From assembly GCA_048360435.1 (NCBI GenBank), contig DBGCOP010000010.1, positions 131,782 through 195,781 of the forward strand: 64,000 nt of DNA. The letters are read 5' to 3'. Of the stretch, positions 52,339-60,293 are shown in pieces (position 1 is the first letter of the stretch; each line of letters begins with the position of its first letter). Origin of the DNA: Limenecus sp048360435. GTDB lineage: Bacteria > Cyanobacteriota > Vampirovibrionia > Gastranaerophilales > Gastranaerophilaceae. A program made the position numbers and the translations under genes. Below the pieces are notes generated by a model, which had not been told where the DNA came from, searched no databases, and was given only the letters and a program-made list of their open reading frames with translations.

Positions 52339-53730
52339 TTACATTGTTTTATTTACATTAATTAATACTTCTATTTCAAAAAGTCTATCCCATGGAAATT
52401 TGTAGGATATTTCGGCAAAATTACAGGAGAATTTTTCTTTTATCAAACTTTCAAAGTTTTTCATCTTGTCTTTTAAAATTTTTGCATCAATCCCAACAGA
52501 TTCGTTTTTCATTTCTTTTCTGACATTTGCCTGATATGCCCAATCATCCAGAAATCTTATCATTTGAACTTTTTGAAAAGCTTTTTTGTTAAATTTCAAA
52601 GATAAATATTTAAATAAGGCACAGCATATAACGCTACCGAGAGTATTTCCGGTTGTATTCCATGCACCATAGCCCAGAAAATTTTCACAGGTTAAATCAA
52701 ACTCCAACAATTCTTTTACCAGATCATTGTCTGCCCCGTTTGCATTTCTTATATCAGCAATTATAAAAGGTTTTTCAGGAAAACAAATTTGTCCCTTAAA
52801 TCCCTCAACATCAACACCCATAACCAGCTCGCCCTGTTCTTCTTTAAAGTTATTTATCAAAAGAACAATATCAGCTGCGTTTTCAGGAGCTATTTTGGCA
52901 CCTGCAAGTTCTATTTGCCCTTTCACAGAATCATACACAGAAACGTCTTCATATTTGGAAATTTTATTAACATAATCAGGCTCGGTAAAAACAGGAGCAA
53001 TTTTTATTTCCTTCTCGCCTATTACTGCCCTGCTCAAAAGGCTCAAAGGTATTTCGTCCGCACCGGTTTTAATCAATGCATTCAAACCGTTTTTATCGAT
53101 TAATTCCTGAAGTTCTTGTGCCTCTTTTACATTCAAGCCATATTGCGCACAATCATCTTTTGAAAAAACTAAAGTATTAAAAAATCCTTGTTTTGCCCAT
53201 TCAAGATACAATTTATTAATTTCGAAATTTCTATTTCGTGTTTTCAAATAATCTTTCAAAATATCTTCGGGAATATTTGAATCTGTTGAGCTATTTTTAT
53301 GAAATTCATAGGAATATTTAAAAATCTTTTCGCCATATAAATTCCAATATTCTTTTTCTTCTTCGTTGACATTATTGTTAGAAATTCTCATTATGCTTGA
53401 AAAAGCAAATACCTGAACATTTTTTCTCTTAAGAATACTTTTGAGCAAATTGATTCTGTTTTCAATTTCCTCGAAAGTGTCTTTGCTTCGCCTAGAAGGT
53501 ATAAGACCGCCATGAGCAATTGTATCAAGAGAAAGAACAATCTTGTCAACTTGCTTTTGTGTTTCAATCCATTTTAGAAGACCATTTATATCAGCAGTTT
53601 TTTTTAAATCACCGAGCATGGTTCTTGGCGGAAGCAGAAGTTTCACATTCTCATTAATATCAGCTATCTGTTCAGGAAGCGAATAGCAGACAGGTCTGTT
53701 ATCAATAGGAATAAAAGCTATATTTTCCAT
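52339..53730 (-). CDS. DUF4127 family protein
   Basis: The 463-residue protein begins IAFIPIDNRPVCYSLPEQIA and contains LLLPPRTMLGDLKKTADINGLLKWI, LSLDTIAHGGLIPSRRS and FAFSSIMRISNNNVNEEEKEYW, the marks of DUF4127. No signal peptide or membrane span is present. Its function is unknown; an Asp/His-rich surface hints at a metal-dependent hydrolase, which is inference. It is 2 bases downstream of ilvN in the ilvB-ilvN-DUF4127 unit. Confidence 0.9.
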   Translation of the reverse strand: MENIAFIPIDNRPVCYSLPEQIADINENVKLLLPPRTMLGDLKKTADINGLLKWIETQKQVDKIVLSLDTIAHGGLIPSRRSKDTFEEIENRINLLKSILKRKNVQVFAFSSIMRISNNNVNEEEKEYWNLYGEKIFKYSYEFHKNSSTDSNIPEDILKDYLKTRNRNFEINKLYLEWAKQGFFNTLVFSKDDCAQYGLNVKEAQELQELIDKNGLNALIKTGADEIPLSLLSRAVIGEKEIKIAPVFTEPDYVNKISKYEDVSVYDSVKGQIELAGAKIAPENAADIVLLINNFKEEQGELVMGVDVEGFKGQICFPEKPFIIADIRNANGADNDLVKELLEFDLTCENFLGYGAWNTTGNTLGSVICCALFKYLSLKFNKKAFQKVQMIRFLDDWAYQANVRKEMKNESVGIDAKILKDKMKNFESLIKEKFSCNFAEISYKFPWDRLFEIEVLINVNKTM

Positions 53731-53732
53731 GT

Positions 53733-54257
53733 TTATTCCACCGTTTTAGCATTTCCATTGGTAAATTGGTTAGAACGGGTGATTCCCACTTTTCCGGAAC
53801 GCACAAGCTCTCTTATACCGATAGGTCTCAAAAGTTCAATCAATGAACGAATCTGTCTTTCGTCGCCAAGAGCCTGCAAAGTATAAGTTCTCGGAGTAAC
53901 ATCAATTATTTTTGCACCAAAAATTTCGGCAATTCTCAAAATTTCAGAACGGTCCTCGTCTTTGGCAACAACCTTGCAAAGAATCAGTTCACGTTCAATT
54001 GATTCAACATCTCCTAAATCAACAACTTTTAAAACAGGAATAAGCCTGTTGAGCTGTTTTGTGATTTGTTCAATTACATTTGAATCACCACCGGATGTTT
54101 CAATTGTTATACGTGCATAACCTTTTTCGCTTGTTTGTGCAGCTGTAATACTTTCAATGCTGTATCCTCTGCCTGAGAATAAACCGCTTACCCTTGAAAC
54201 AATACCTGCTTCATCCTTAACCATTACCGAAATTATGTGATTTTTATTATTTTGCAT
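53733..54257 (-). CDS. ilvN: Acetolactate synthase small (regulatory) subunit
   Basis: IlvN/IlvH gives valine feedback control to acetolactate synthase. Two ACT-like parts are visible: HIISVMVKDEAGIVSRVSGLFSGRGYSIESI and the C-terminal VVAKDEDRSEILRIAEIFGAKIIDVTPRTYTLQ. The 174 residues are the normal length. AAAGGT precedes the ATG and ilvB lies 17 bases upstream in the same transcript. Confidence 0.95.
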   Translation of the reverse strand: MQNNKNHIISVMVKDEAGIVSRVSGLFSGRGYSIESITAAQTSEKGYARITIETSGGDSNVIEQITKQLNRLIPVLKVVDLGDVESIERELILCKVVAKDEDRSEILRIAEIFGAKIIDVTPRTYTLQALGDERQIRSLIELLRPIGIRELVRSGKVGITRSNQFTNGNAKTVE

Positions 54258-54274
54258 ATATTACCTTTTGAAAT

Positions 54275-56005
54275 TTAATTTATCGGACAACTATTTGAAA
54301 GAAGAACCTTGTTTAACGGATTACCGGCAAGAACCCACGGATAAACCATCTCGCATTCTTCTACTACAAAATCAATGAAGACAGGCTGTTTAGACTCAAT
54401 AGCCGCTTTCATTACAGGTTCGATTTCTTCCTCCTTAGTAACCCTAAAACCTTTAGCTCCATAAGCTTCCGCAACTTTGACAAAATCAGGTCCGGAGATT
54501 TTTGTTTCAGAATAATGTTTATTGAACAATTTTTCCTGCCATTGTCTAACCATGCCGAGATAACCGTTGTTTATGATTATATTGATAACAGGAAGATTAT
54601 ACTCAACACATGTTGCCAGTTCCTGTATATTCATTTGAATACTGCCATCACCAGCAATATTCAATATAACCTTGTCTTTCAGAGCAACAGATGCACCCAT
54701 TGCCGCAGGGAAACCAAAGCCCATCGTACCTAAGCCGCCTGAAGTAATAAATCTGCGAGGCTGATTACATTTCCACAACTGAGCTGCCCACATCTGGTGC
54801 TGTCCGACTTCTGTTGCAATAATCGGATCTAAGTCTTTTGTGTATTCATAAATTTTCTTTATGACAGTAATTGCACTGAGTTTGTCAGTGCTTTGTTCCA
54901 TTGAAGGACGCTTGTTCTGCCATTCATTAATTTGTTCAAGCCAAGACTGTTTAACTTCATAATTTATTTCATAATTATGCGAATTAAAATCTTCAAGCAT
55001 AGCCGTCATAACATTTTTGGCATCACCAATAATTGGAATATCTACCTTAACATTTTTATTTATTGAACAAGGATCAATGTCTACATGAATAATTTGCGCA
55101 TCTCTTGCAAAACGTTTTAAACAACCTGTAATTCTATCATTAAACCTTGTACCGATTGCAAAAAGAACATCACAATTTGTAACAGCATGATTAGCCCAGA
55201 AATTGCCATGCATACCAAGCATACCAAGAGATTTTTTGTCACTTTCAGGAAAAGCTCCTTTTGCCATTAAAGTATTTGCCACAGGAATATTCAATTTTTC
55301 TGCCAGCTCTTTGAGCTCCTGCATTGCTTCAGATGCAACAATTCCTCCGCCTGCAATTATTACAGGTCTTTCTGCATCACAAAGCAGTTCAAGAGCTTTC
55401 GAAATTTGTTTGGGATGTCCGTTGTAATTCGGATTATATCCGGGAAGCTGAACTTTTTCCGGATAGGAAAAGGTTGATGATGCACTTAAAATATCTTTGG
55501 GCATATCAACAACAACCGGCCCGGGTTTTCCGGTCGTAGCAATGTGAAAAGCCTCTTTAATAACTCTGGGTAAATCTTTTACATCTTTAACAAGATAATT
55601 ATGTTTACAGCAAGAACGTGTAATACCTATGATATCAGCCTCTTGAAAAGCATCATTTCCTATTTGATTAACACCGACCTGACCTGTGAAAACAATAAGA
55701 GGATAACCGTCATAATAAGCATTGGCAATTCCGGTAATTGCATTTGTTGCACCCGGGCCTGAAGTAACAAGAGCGACACCGGGTTTCCCTGTAACTCTGG
55801 CATATCCTTCAGCAGCATGGATAGCAGCTTGTTCATGACGTACGAGATAATGTTTTATTTCAGGGCAATTGTACAAAGCTTCATAAATAGTAAGAATAAC
55901 ACCACCGGGATAACCAAAAATTTCATTAACATTTTCTTTTTTCAAACATTCTAAAAATATTTGCGCCCCAGTCAATTTGTCAGTTTGTGTCTCGATGCCA
56001 GTCAT
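54275..56005 (-). CDS. ilvB: Acetolactate synthase large (catalytic) subunit
   Basis: The 576-residue TPP enzyme makes acetolactate or acetohydroxybutyrate from pyruvate for branched-chain amino acids. The catalytic Glu is in YLVRHEQAAIHAAEGYARVTG, the TPP motif is GDGSIQMNIQELATCVEYNLPVINIIINN, and the FAD-binding middle domain is present (AGGGIVASEAM). GGAGT precedes the ATG. It heads the ilvB-ilvN-DUF4127 unit. Confidence 0.96.
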   Translation of the reverse strand: MTGIETQTDKLTGAQIFLECLKKENVNEIFGYPGGVILTIYEALYNCPEIKHYLVRHEQAAIHAAEGYARVTGKPGVALVTSGPGATNAITGIANAYYDGYPLIVFTGQVGVNQIGNDAFQEADIIGITRSCCKHNYLVKDVKDLPRVIKEAFHIATTGKPGPVVVDMPKDILSASSTFSYPEKVQLPGYNPNYNGHPKQISKALELLCDAERPVIIAGGGIVASEAMQELKELAEKLNIPVANTLMAKGAFPESDKKSLGMLGMHGNFWANHAVTNCDVLFAIGTRFNDRITGCLKRFARDAQIIHVDIDPCSINKNVKVDIPIIGDAKNVMTAMLEDFNSHNYEINYEVKQSWLEQINEWQNKRPSMEQSTDKLSAITVIKKIYEYTKDLDPIIATEVGQHQMWAAQLWKCNQPRRFITSGGLGTMGFGFPAAMGASVALKDKVILNIAGDGSIQMNIQELATCVEYNLPVINIIINNGYLGMVRQWQEKLFNKHYSETKISGPDFVKVAEAYGAKGFRVTKEEEIEPVMKAAIESKQPVFIDFVVEECEMVYPWVLAGNPLNKVLLSNSCPIN

Positions 56006-56105
56006 TTAATACTCCAAAACCATAATATATTAAAATATTTTACCATTTTTTACGGATTTTACAAAAAAAACAGGCAAAAATAATAAATTTTTATTAAAAA
56101 TATAC

Positions 56106-56139
56106 AAAAGCGGGTCATTTTTAAACAACCCGCCTTTTG
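56106..56139 (-). terminator. Terminator of metK
   Basis: GCGGGT (56110-56115) and ACCCGC (56128-56133) form the stem; on the minus strand TTTTGTATATTTTT follows. It lies just after the metK stop at 56158. Confidence 0.75.
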
Positions 56140-56157
56140 TTTATTAATAATATATAA

Positions 56158-57432
56158 TTACTTGCAACCGCAGCAGCTAAGACCTGCCTGCTCTTTAAGT
56201 TGAGCAGCTTTGTCAGTTCTTTCCCACGGAACGTCAATATCAGTACGTCCCATATGTCCGTATGCAGCAAGCAATTGATAGAATTTACCGCCGTTTTTAG
56301 CCGGCAAACCTCTGAGGTCGAATTGTTTGATGATAGCAGCAGGTCTCAAATCAAAGTTTTTAGAAACCAATGCTGAAATTTCATCATCTGAGATTACGCC
56401 TGTGCCGAAAGTATCAACCATGATTGATACAGGTTCAGCAACACCAATAGCATAACCGAGTTCAACTTCACATTTTTGTGCCAAACCGGCAGCTACAATG
56501 TTTTTAGCCACATAACGTGTAGCATAAGCCGCAGAACGGTCTACCTTTGTGGGATCTTTTCCTGAGAAAGCTCCGCCGCCGTGACGAGAGTATCCGCCGT
56601 ACGTATCAACAATAATTTTTCTTCCGGTCAAACCGGCATCGCCTTGAGGTCCGCCAATTACAAATCTGCCTGACGGATTGATTAAATATTTTGTATTTTC
56701 ATCAGGTTTGATTGCATCATTTTCAAACACAGGTTTGATAACTTTTTCAATCAAATCTTGTCTGATGATTTCTTGAACTTCTTTGTTGTCAGAAACACCG
56801 TTGATTTCAGGATCGTGTTGTGTTGAAAGAACAATAGTATCAATTCTTGATGGTTTGCCGTCAACATATTCAACAGTAACCTGAGATTTTCCGTCCGGTC
56901 TTAAATAACCGAGAGAGCCGTTTTTTCTAACCTGAGCAAGTCTGTATGCCAATCTGTGAGCAAGGCTGATAGGAAGAGGCATAAGCTCGGGTGTTTCGTC
57001 ACAAGCAAAACCAAACATAATACCCTGGTCGCCTGCGCCAACATTTTCTGTTTCTGAAGATGCAGTATCAGCTTGATTGCTTCTTGATTCAAGAGCTTTG
57101 TTTACACCGCCTGCAATATCAGTTGATTGTTCATCGATAGAAGTTAAAACAGCACAGGTTTTGTAATCAAAACCGCCGCCTTCTTTACCGACATAGCCGA
57201 TATTTTTAATAGTATTTCTTACCACTGACGGAATATCCACGTAGCAGTCTGATGTAATTTCACCGCAAACAAGAGCCATACCTGTTGTTACCGTAGTTTC
57301 AGCAGCAACTCTGGAACTCTGGTCTTTTGTGAGAAATTCATCCAAGATTGCGTCAGAAATTTGGTCGCACACCTTATCAGGGTGACCTTCTGTAACAGAT
57401 TCTGACGTAAAAAGAAATCTTTTTGATGTCAT
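56158..57432 (-). CDS. metK: S-adenosylmethionine synthetase
   Basis: MetK forms S-adenosylmethionine from ATP and methionine. The 424 residues include FTSESVTEGHPDKVCDQISDAILD, GAGDQGIMFGFACDET, GGPQGDAGLTGRKIIVDTYGG and HGGGAFSGKDPTKVDRSAAYA. The protein is about 40 residues longer than the common form, mostly at the C-terminus, which ends CCGCK, a Cys-rich tail not typical of the family. The gene has its own promoter and a short hairpin leader. AAAGGA lies upstream of the ATG at a long distance. Confidence 0.97.
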   Translation of the reverse strand: MTSKRFLFTSESVTEGHPDKVCDQISDAILDEFLTKDQSSRVAAETTVTTGMALVCGEITSDCYVDIPSVVRNTIKNIGYVGKEGGGFDYKTCAVLTSIDEQSTDIAGGVNKALESRSNQADTASSETENVGAGDQGIMFGFACDETPELMPLPISLAHRLAYRLAQVRKNGSLGYLRPDGKSQVTVEYVDGKPSRIDTIVLSTQHDPEINGVSDNKEVQEIIRQDLIEKVIKPVFENDAIKPDENTKYLINPSGRFVIGGPQGDAGLTGRKIIVDTYGGYSRHGGGAFSGKDPTKVDRSAAYATRYVAKNIVAAGLAQKCEVELGYAIGVAEPVSIMVDTFGTGVISDDEISALVSKNFDLRPAAIIKQFDLRGLPAKNGGKFYQLLAAYGHMGRTDIDVPWERTDKAAQLKEQAGLSCCGCK

Positions 57433-57459
57433 TTTGTAATGTTTCCTTTCATAATTATA

Positions 57460-57515
57460 CCCGAGTGACTCTTCGGGATTAAAGACATGTTAAATCAAAG
57501 GAAAATCAGGGTCAA
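57460..57515 (-). promoter_or_regulatory. metK promoter and leader hairpin
   Basis: On the minus strand TTGACC (57510-57515) and TAACAT (57487-57492) are 17 bases apart. The transcript would begin near 57480 and form a hairpin with arms CCCGA and TCGGG (57460-57477) before the ribosome-binding site. It does not show the conserved features of SAM-I, SAM-II, SAM-III or SAM/SAH riboswitches. Confidence 0.5.
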
Positions 57516-57543
57516 ATAATGATTTACATAGCTTAACCAATGA

Positions 57544-57729
57544 TTAAATTTTATGAATCATTTCTTGAATAAATAGCATTTTATTTTGCATTAACTTAGA
57601 AACTTTGTACACTTCAATAATTTTCCAGAGATTATAAAACTTTTTTTGGCGGTGAATTATCCTCTCAAGTTTTGATACATTTGAGAGCATTTCTTTTTTT
57701 ATGAGTTTAATTTTTTCAGTGCGTTTCAT
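57544..57729 (-). CDS. Small basic coiled-coil protein (61 aa)
   Basis: The frame has an excellent AAGGAGG 6 bases before the ATG at 57729, so it is probably translated. The 61 residues are basic and helical with regularly spaced Leu/Ile (LIKKEMLSNVSKLERIIHRQ) and match no family I know. It is divergent from an HTH gene at 57835; between them is a perfect 25-bp palindrome. A small regulated unit, perhaps of toxin-antitoxin or phage origin, is conceivable but unproved. Confidence 0.65.
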   Translation of the reverse strand: MKRTEKIKLIKKEMLSNVSKLERIIHRQKKFYNLWKIIEVYKVSKLMQNKMLFIQEMIHKI

Positions 57730-57764
57730 TTAATCCTCCTTAATATATAATCAATTTTACATGA

Positions 57765-57789
57765 ATTAATACATATAATATGTATTAAT
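57765..57789. promoter_or_regulatory. Perfect 25-bp palindrome between divergent small genes
   Basis: ATTAATACATA (57765-57775) and TATGTATTAAT (57779-57789) are perfect 11-bp arms around TAA. The site is 36 bases from the minus-strand gene and 46 bases from the plus-strand HTH gene and is a strong operator candidate for the HTH protein. Confidence 0.6.
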
Positions 57790-57794
57790 ATATT

Positions 57795-57823
57795 TTGATA
57801 TTAATTAATTGTCAATATATATT
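57795..57823 (+). promoter_or_regulatory. Promoter giving a leaderless HTH transcript
   Basis: TTGATA (57795-57800) and TATATT (57818-57823) have a 17-base spacer. Transcription would begin near 57830, about 5 bases before the ATG at 57835, and no Shine-Dalgarno is present. Confidence 0.5.
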
Positions 57824-57834
57824 ATTATCAAATT

Positions 57835-58059
57835 ATGAATATTAACGATTGGTCTAACAAAGAAATAATTAAATTTCTGATAAACAGAAAAGGATTAACA
57901 CAAAAAAGCGTTATTCCTTTGATTGCTGAAAAAATTTCTGCAAAAATAACCCCACAATCTTTTTCAGAAAGACAAAAACGTAATAACCTAAGAATATCTG
58001 AATTACAAGCTATTTGCGAAATTTTAGGTTTTGATTTAATTTTGCAAGAAAAAAAATAA
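57835..58059 (+). CDS. Small helix-turn-helix protein (74 aa)
   Basis: The sequence WSNKEIIKFLINRKGLTQKS, IPLIAEKISAKITPQSFSERQ and LRISELQAICEILGFDLIL follows the XRE-type helix-turn-helix arrangement, with the recognition helix around ITPQSFSERQKR. It is 74 residues, short for a stand-alone regulator. It probably has a leaderless mRNA and may bind the palindrome upstream. It converges with tsaC, 4 bases from that stop. Confidence 0.75.
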   Translation: MNINDWSNKEIIKFLINRKGLTQKSVIPLIAEKISAKITPQSFSERQKRNNLRISELQAICEILGFDLILQEKK

Positions 58060-58063
58060 ATAA

Positions 58064-58666
58064 CTACTCAATCACAACTTCGCCTTGACGAAGTACCTTT
58101 ATATCATCATCAAGAGCAAGTGCAACTGTCGAAGCCAATCCCTGACAGTGAAACCCGTAATCCTCAAAAACATATTCAACATGTTCTCCTACGCTCTTCA
58201 CAGCTTCCTCATAGTTTGAAGCAGCTTTCTGGCCGGAAAGATTTGCACTGGTTGTAGCAAGAACATGCCCGTCCACAACCTCACAAAGACGTTTAAACAC
58301 AGGATTCGCAGGCACACGAATTCCGACAGTATTTTTATTCGAAGTCATGAAAAGAGGAGTCAAATCTGATTTTTCAAAAATCAAAGTCAAAGCGCCGGGG
58401 AAATGTTTTTCCATAAGTTCATGTGCCTTCTCAGGAATATTTTTTACATACGGAAGAAGATGTTCAACCCTGTCGGACATCAAAATCAACGGCTTTGAGC
58501 GGTCACGGTTTTTCAGTTCATAAATCTTTTCTACACCCTTCTCATTTGAAGGCAGACAGCCGACTCCCCAGACTGTATCCGTAACAAAAGACACAACCCC
58601 ACCCAAATTTTTATTTTGGAGTTTTTTATTCATTTCCCTGACAAATTTTTCATCATCAAAAATCAT
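58064..58666 (-). CDS. tsaC: L-threonylcarbamoyladenylate synthase (YrdC/Sua5)
   Basis: TsaC makes threonylcarbamoyl-AMP for the t6A37 modification of tRNAs. The 200-residue protein has the YrdC fold signatures VSFVTDTVWGVGCLPSNEKGVEKIYELKNRDRSKPLILM, FPGALTLIFEKSD, VGIRVPANPVFKRL and TTSANLSGQKAA. AGGTGA precedes the ATG. It is the last gene of the SpoIID-murJ-tsaC unit, 7 bases after the murJ stop. Confidence 0.95.
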   Translation of the reverse strand: MIFDDEKFVREMNKKLQNKNLGGVVSFVTDTVWGVGCLPSNEKGVEKIYELKNRDRSKPLILMSDRVEHLLPYVKNIPEKAHELMEKHFPGALTLIFEKSDLTPLFMTSNKNTVGIRVPANPVFKRLCEVVDGHVLATTSANLSGQKAASNYEEAVKSVGEHVEYVFEDYGFHCQGLASTVALALDDDIKVLRQGEVVIE

Positions 58667-58673
58667 AACTCAC

Positions 58674-60293
58674 CTATTTTTTAAACTTCATCAGTTTGCC
58701 TTTTGCTCTGCCATACAATTCAAAAACATAAGGGATTCTGACTATTGCAGCAAAGACACTATAAACAACAGCACATAACAAAGTTATCAATACAATTTTG
58801 ATTATCAAAAGCATTTGTGTCGGTTCAAAATGCTTATCCCACAGTTTGTATGCCCCAAGGCAGACATAATATGTTGCAATTGATATTACAGCCATTTTAA
58901 AGAGGTTTTTAAAATATATTCCGTAATCCATACTCATCTTTTTCTTGATTAAAAGTCCGAGCCAAAAACCATTTATCAATGTTACAAAAGAAGTCGAAAG
59001 CGTGATACCGCCTATGCCTAATTGTTTTACAAACAAGAAGTTTAAAATGAATTTTATGACTATTGAAGACAATGCAACAAGAAAAGGTGTACGTGAATCA
59101 TTAAAAGCATAAAAAACTCGTGTGATTGAATCTCTGAAAACATAGAAAATTATTGAAATCGAAAGATAACAAAGAGCCTCTGACACCATCATTGTAGCAA
59201 CTTCATTAAATGCACCTCTTTGAAAAATCAATTGGATAGCATTTGTAGAGAGCAAAATTATTAAGACAAGAATAGGAAATGCAGCAAAATTAAGCAGGCC
59301 AACACCCTTGTTGAAATAATATCTTATGTTGTCATAGTCTTTTTCACCAACAAGCTTTGAAAATATCGGGAATAATGGAACCAGAAAAGCAGTAACCAAA
59401 ACACCCACAGGAAATTGGAAAAGTCTGTTTGCATAACCGATAGCAGACCATGCGCCTTCTTGAAGCTGAGAGGCAAAAAACATATCAACATATATATAAA
59501 CTTGTCCGACGGTTGAACTTAATATCGCAGGAAATAAAAGCTCCAAAATATTATTGAATTGCGGATTATGAAAAACTTCAAGATTCGGTCTGAACTTAAA
59601 TCCCAGTTGTTTCAATTTGGGTAATTGATAAACAAACTGGCACAATGCACCTACCGTTGTAGCCAGAGCAAGCACAATGCCTGAGTTGTCATGATGAACA
59701 AGAGAAATAATTGCAATTATAGCAATGCTCATCAAAATCGGTGATATATTAGGTATCAAAAATTCCTTATATGTTATTAATATACCGTAATAAATTCCAA
59801 CTACACCGCCTACAACCAGAACAGGAGCCATAATTTTCAAATGCAGACTTGCAAGATGAATGAGTTCCGGTGAACCGTTAGCAATAATCACTTTCATGAT
59901 TATATCAGAGAATGCAAAAACAAGAACTCCAAGCACAAGAAACACAAGAAATGATGCTGTCAAAAATGTATTAAAAAGTTTATTAACATTTTCAGGTGCT
60001 TTTTCATTCAAGTCTGGAATCATTTTAGAAAAAACAGAAACAACAGCACTGTGAAAAGGACCACCTATTCCACCCAGCAGAATGATAGAAATAGCCGGAA
60101 TTTGATAGGCATAAAAATATGCGTCTGAGACCATTCCTGCGCCGTAAAAATTAGCTATTACAACATCACGAAGAAAGCCTATTAATTTGCTTATTATAGT
60201 AACAAAAGCTATAATCCATGCAGCTTTCAGCAAGCTTTGTGTTTTGGCAGCATTACCGCTTTTTTCTGCTGTTTCCATAACTTTCTCAGTCAT
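58674..60293 (-). CDS. murJ: Lipid II flippase MurJ
   Basis: MurJ translocates lipid II across the cytoplasmic membrane for peptidoglycan synthesis. The 539 residues show about fourteen spans of the MVF fold, with ISKLIGFLRDVVIANFYGAGMVSDAYFYAY, IGGPFHSAVVSVFSKM, GYANRLFQFPVGVLVTAFLVPLFP and LIFQRGAFN near the family's usual places. AGAGG precedes the ATG, which overlaps the end of the SpoIID gene by 8 bases. Confidence 0.95.
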   Translation of the reverse strand: MTEKVMETAEKSGNAAKTQSLLKAAWIIAFVTIISKLIGFLRDVVIANFYGAGMVSDAYFYAYQIPAISIILLGGIGGPFHSAVVSVFSKMIPDLNEKAPENVNKLFNTFLTASFLVFLVLGVLVFAFSDIIMKVIIANGSPELIHLASLHLKIMAPVLVVGGVVGIYYGILITYKEFLIPNISPILMSIAIIAIISLVHHDNSGIVLALATTVGALCQFVYQLPKLKQLGFKFRPNLEVFHNPQFNNILELLFPAILSSTVGQVYIYVDMFFASQLQEGAWSAIGYANRLFQFPVGVLVTAFLVPLFPIFSKLVGEKDYDNIRYYFNKGVGLLNFAAFPILVLIILLSTNAIQLIFQRGAFNEVATMMVSEALCYLSISIIFYVFRDSITRVFYAFNDSRTPFLVALSSIVIKFILNFLFVKQLGIGGITLSTSFVTLINGFWLGLLIKKKMSMDYGIYFKNLFKMAVISIATYYVCLGAYKLWDKHFEPTQMLLIIKIVLITLLCAVVYSVFAAIVRIPYVFELYGRAKGKLMKFKK

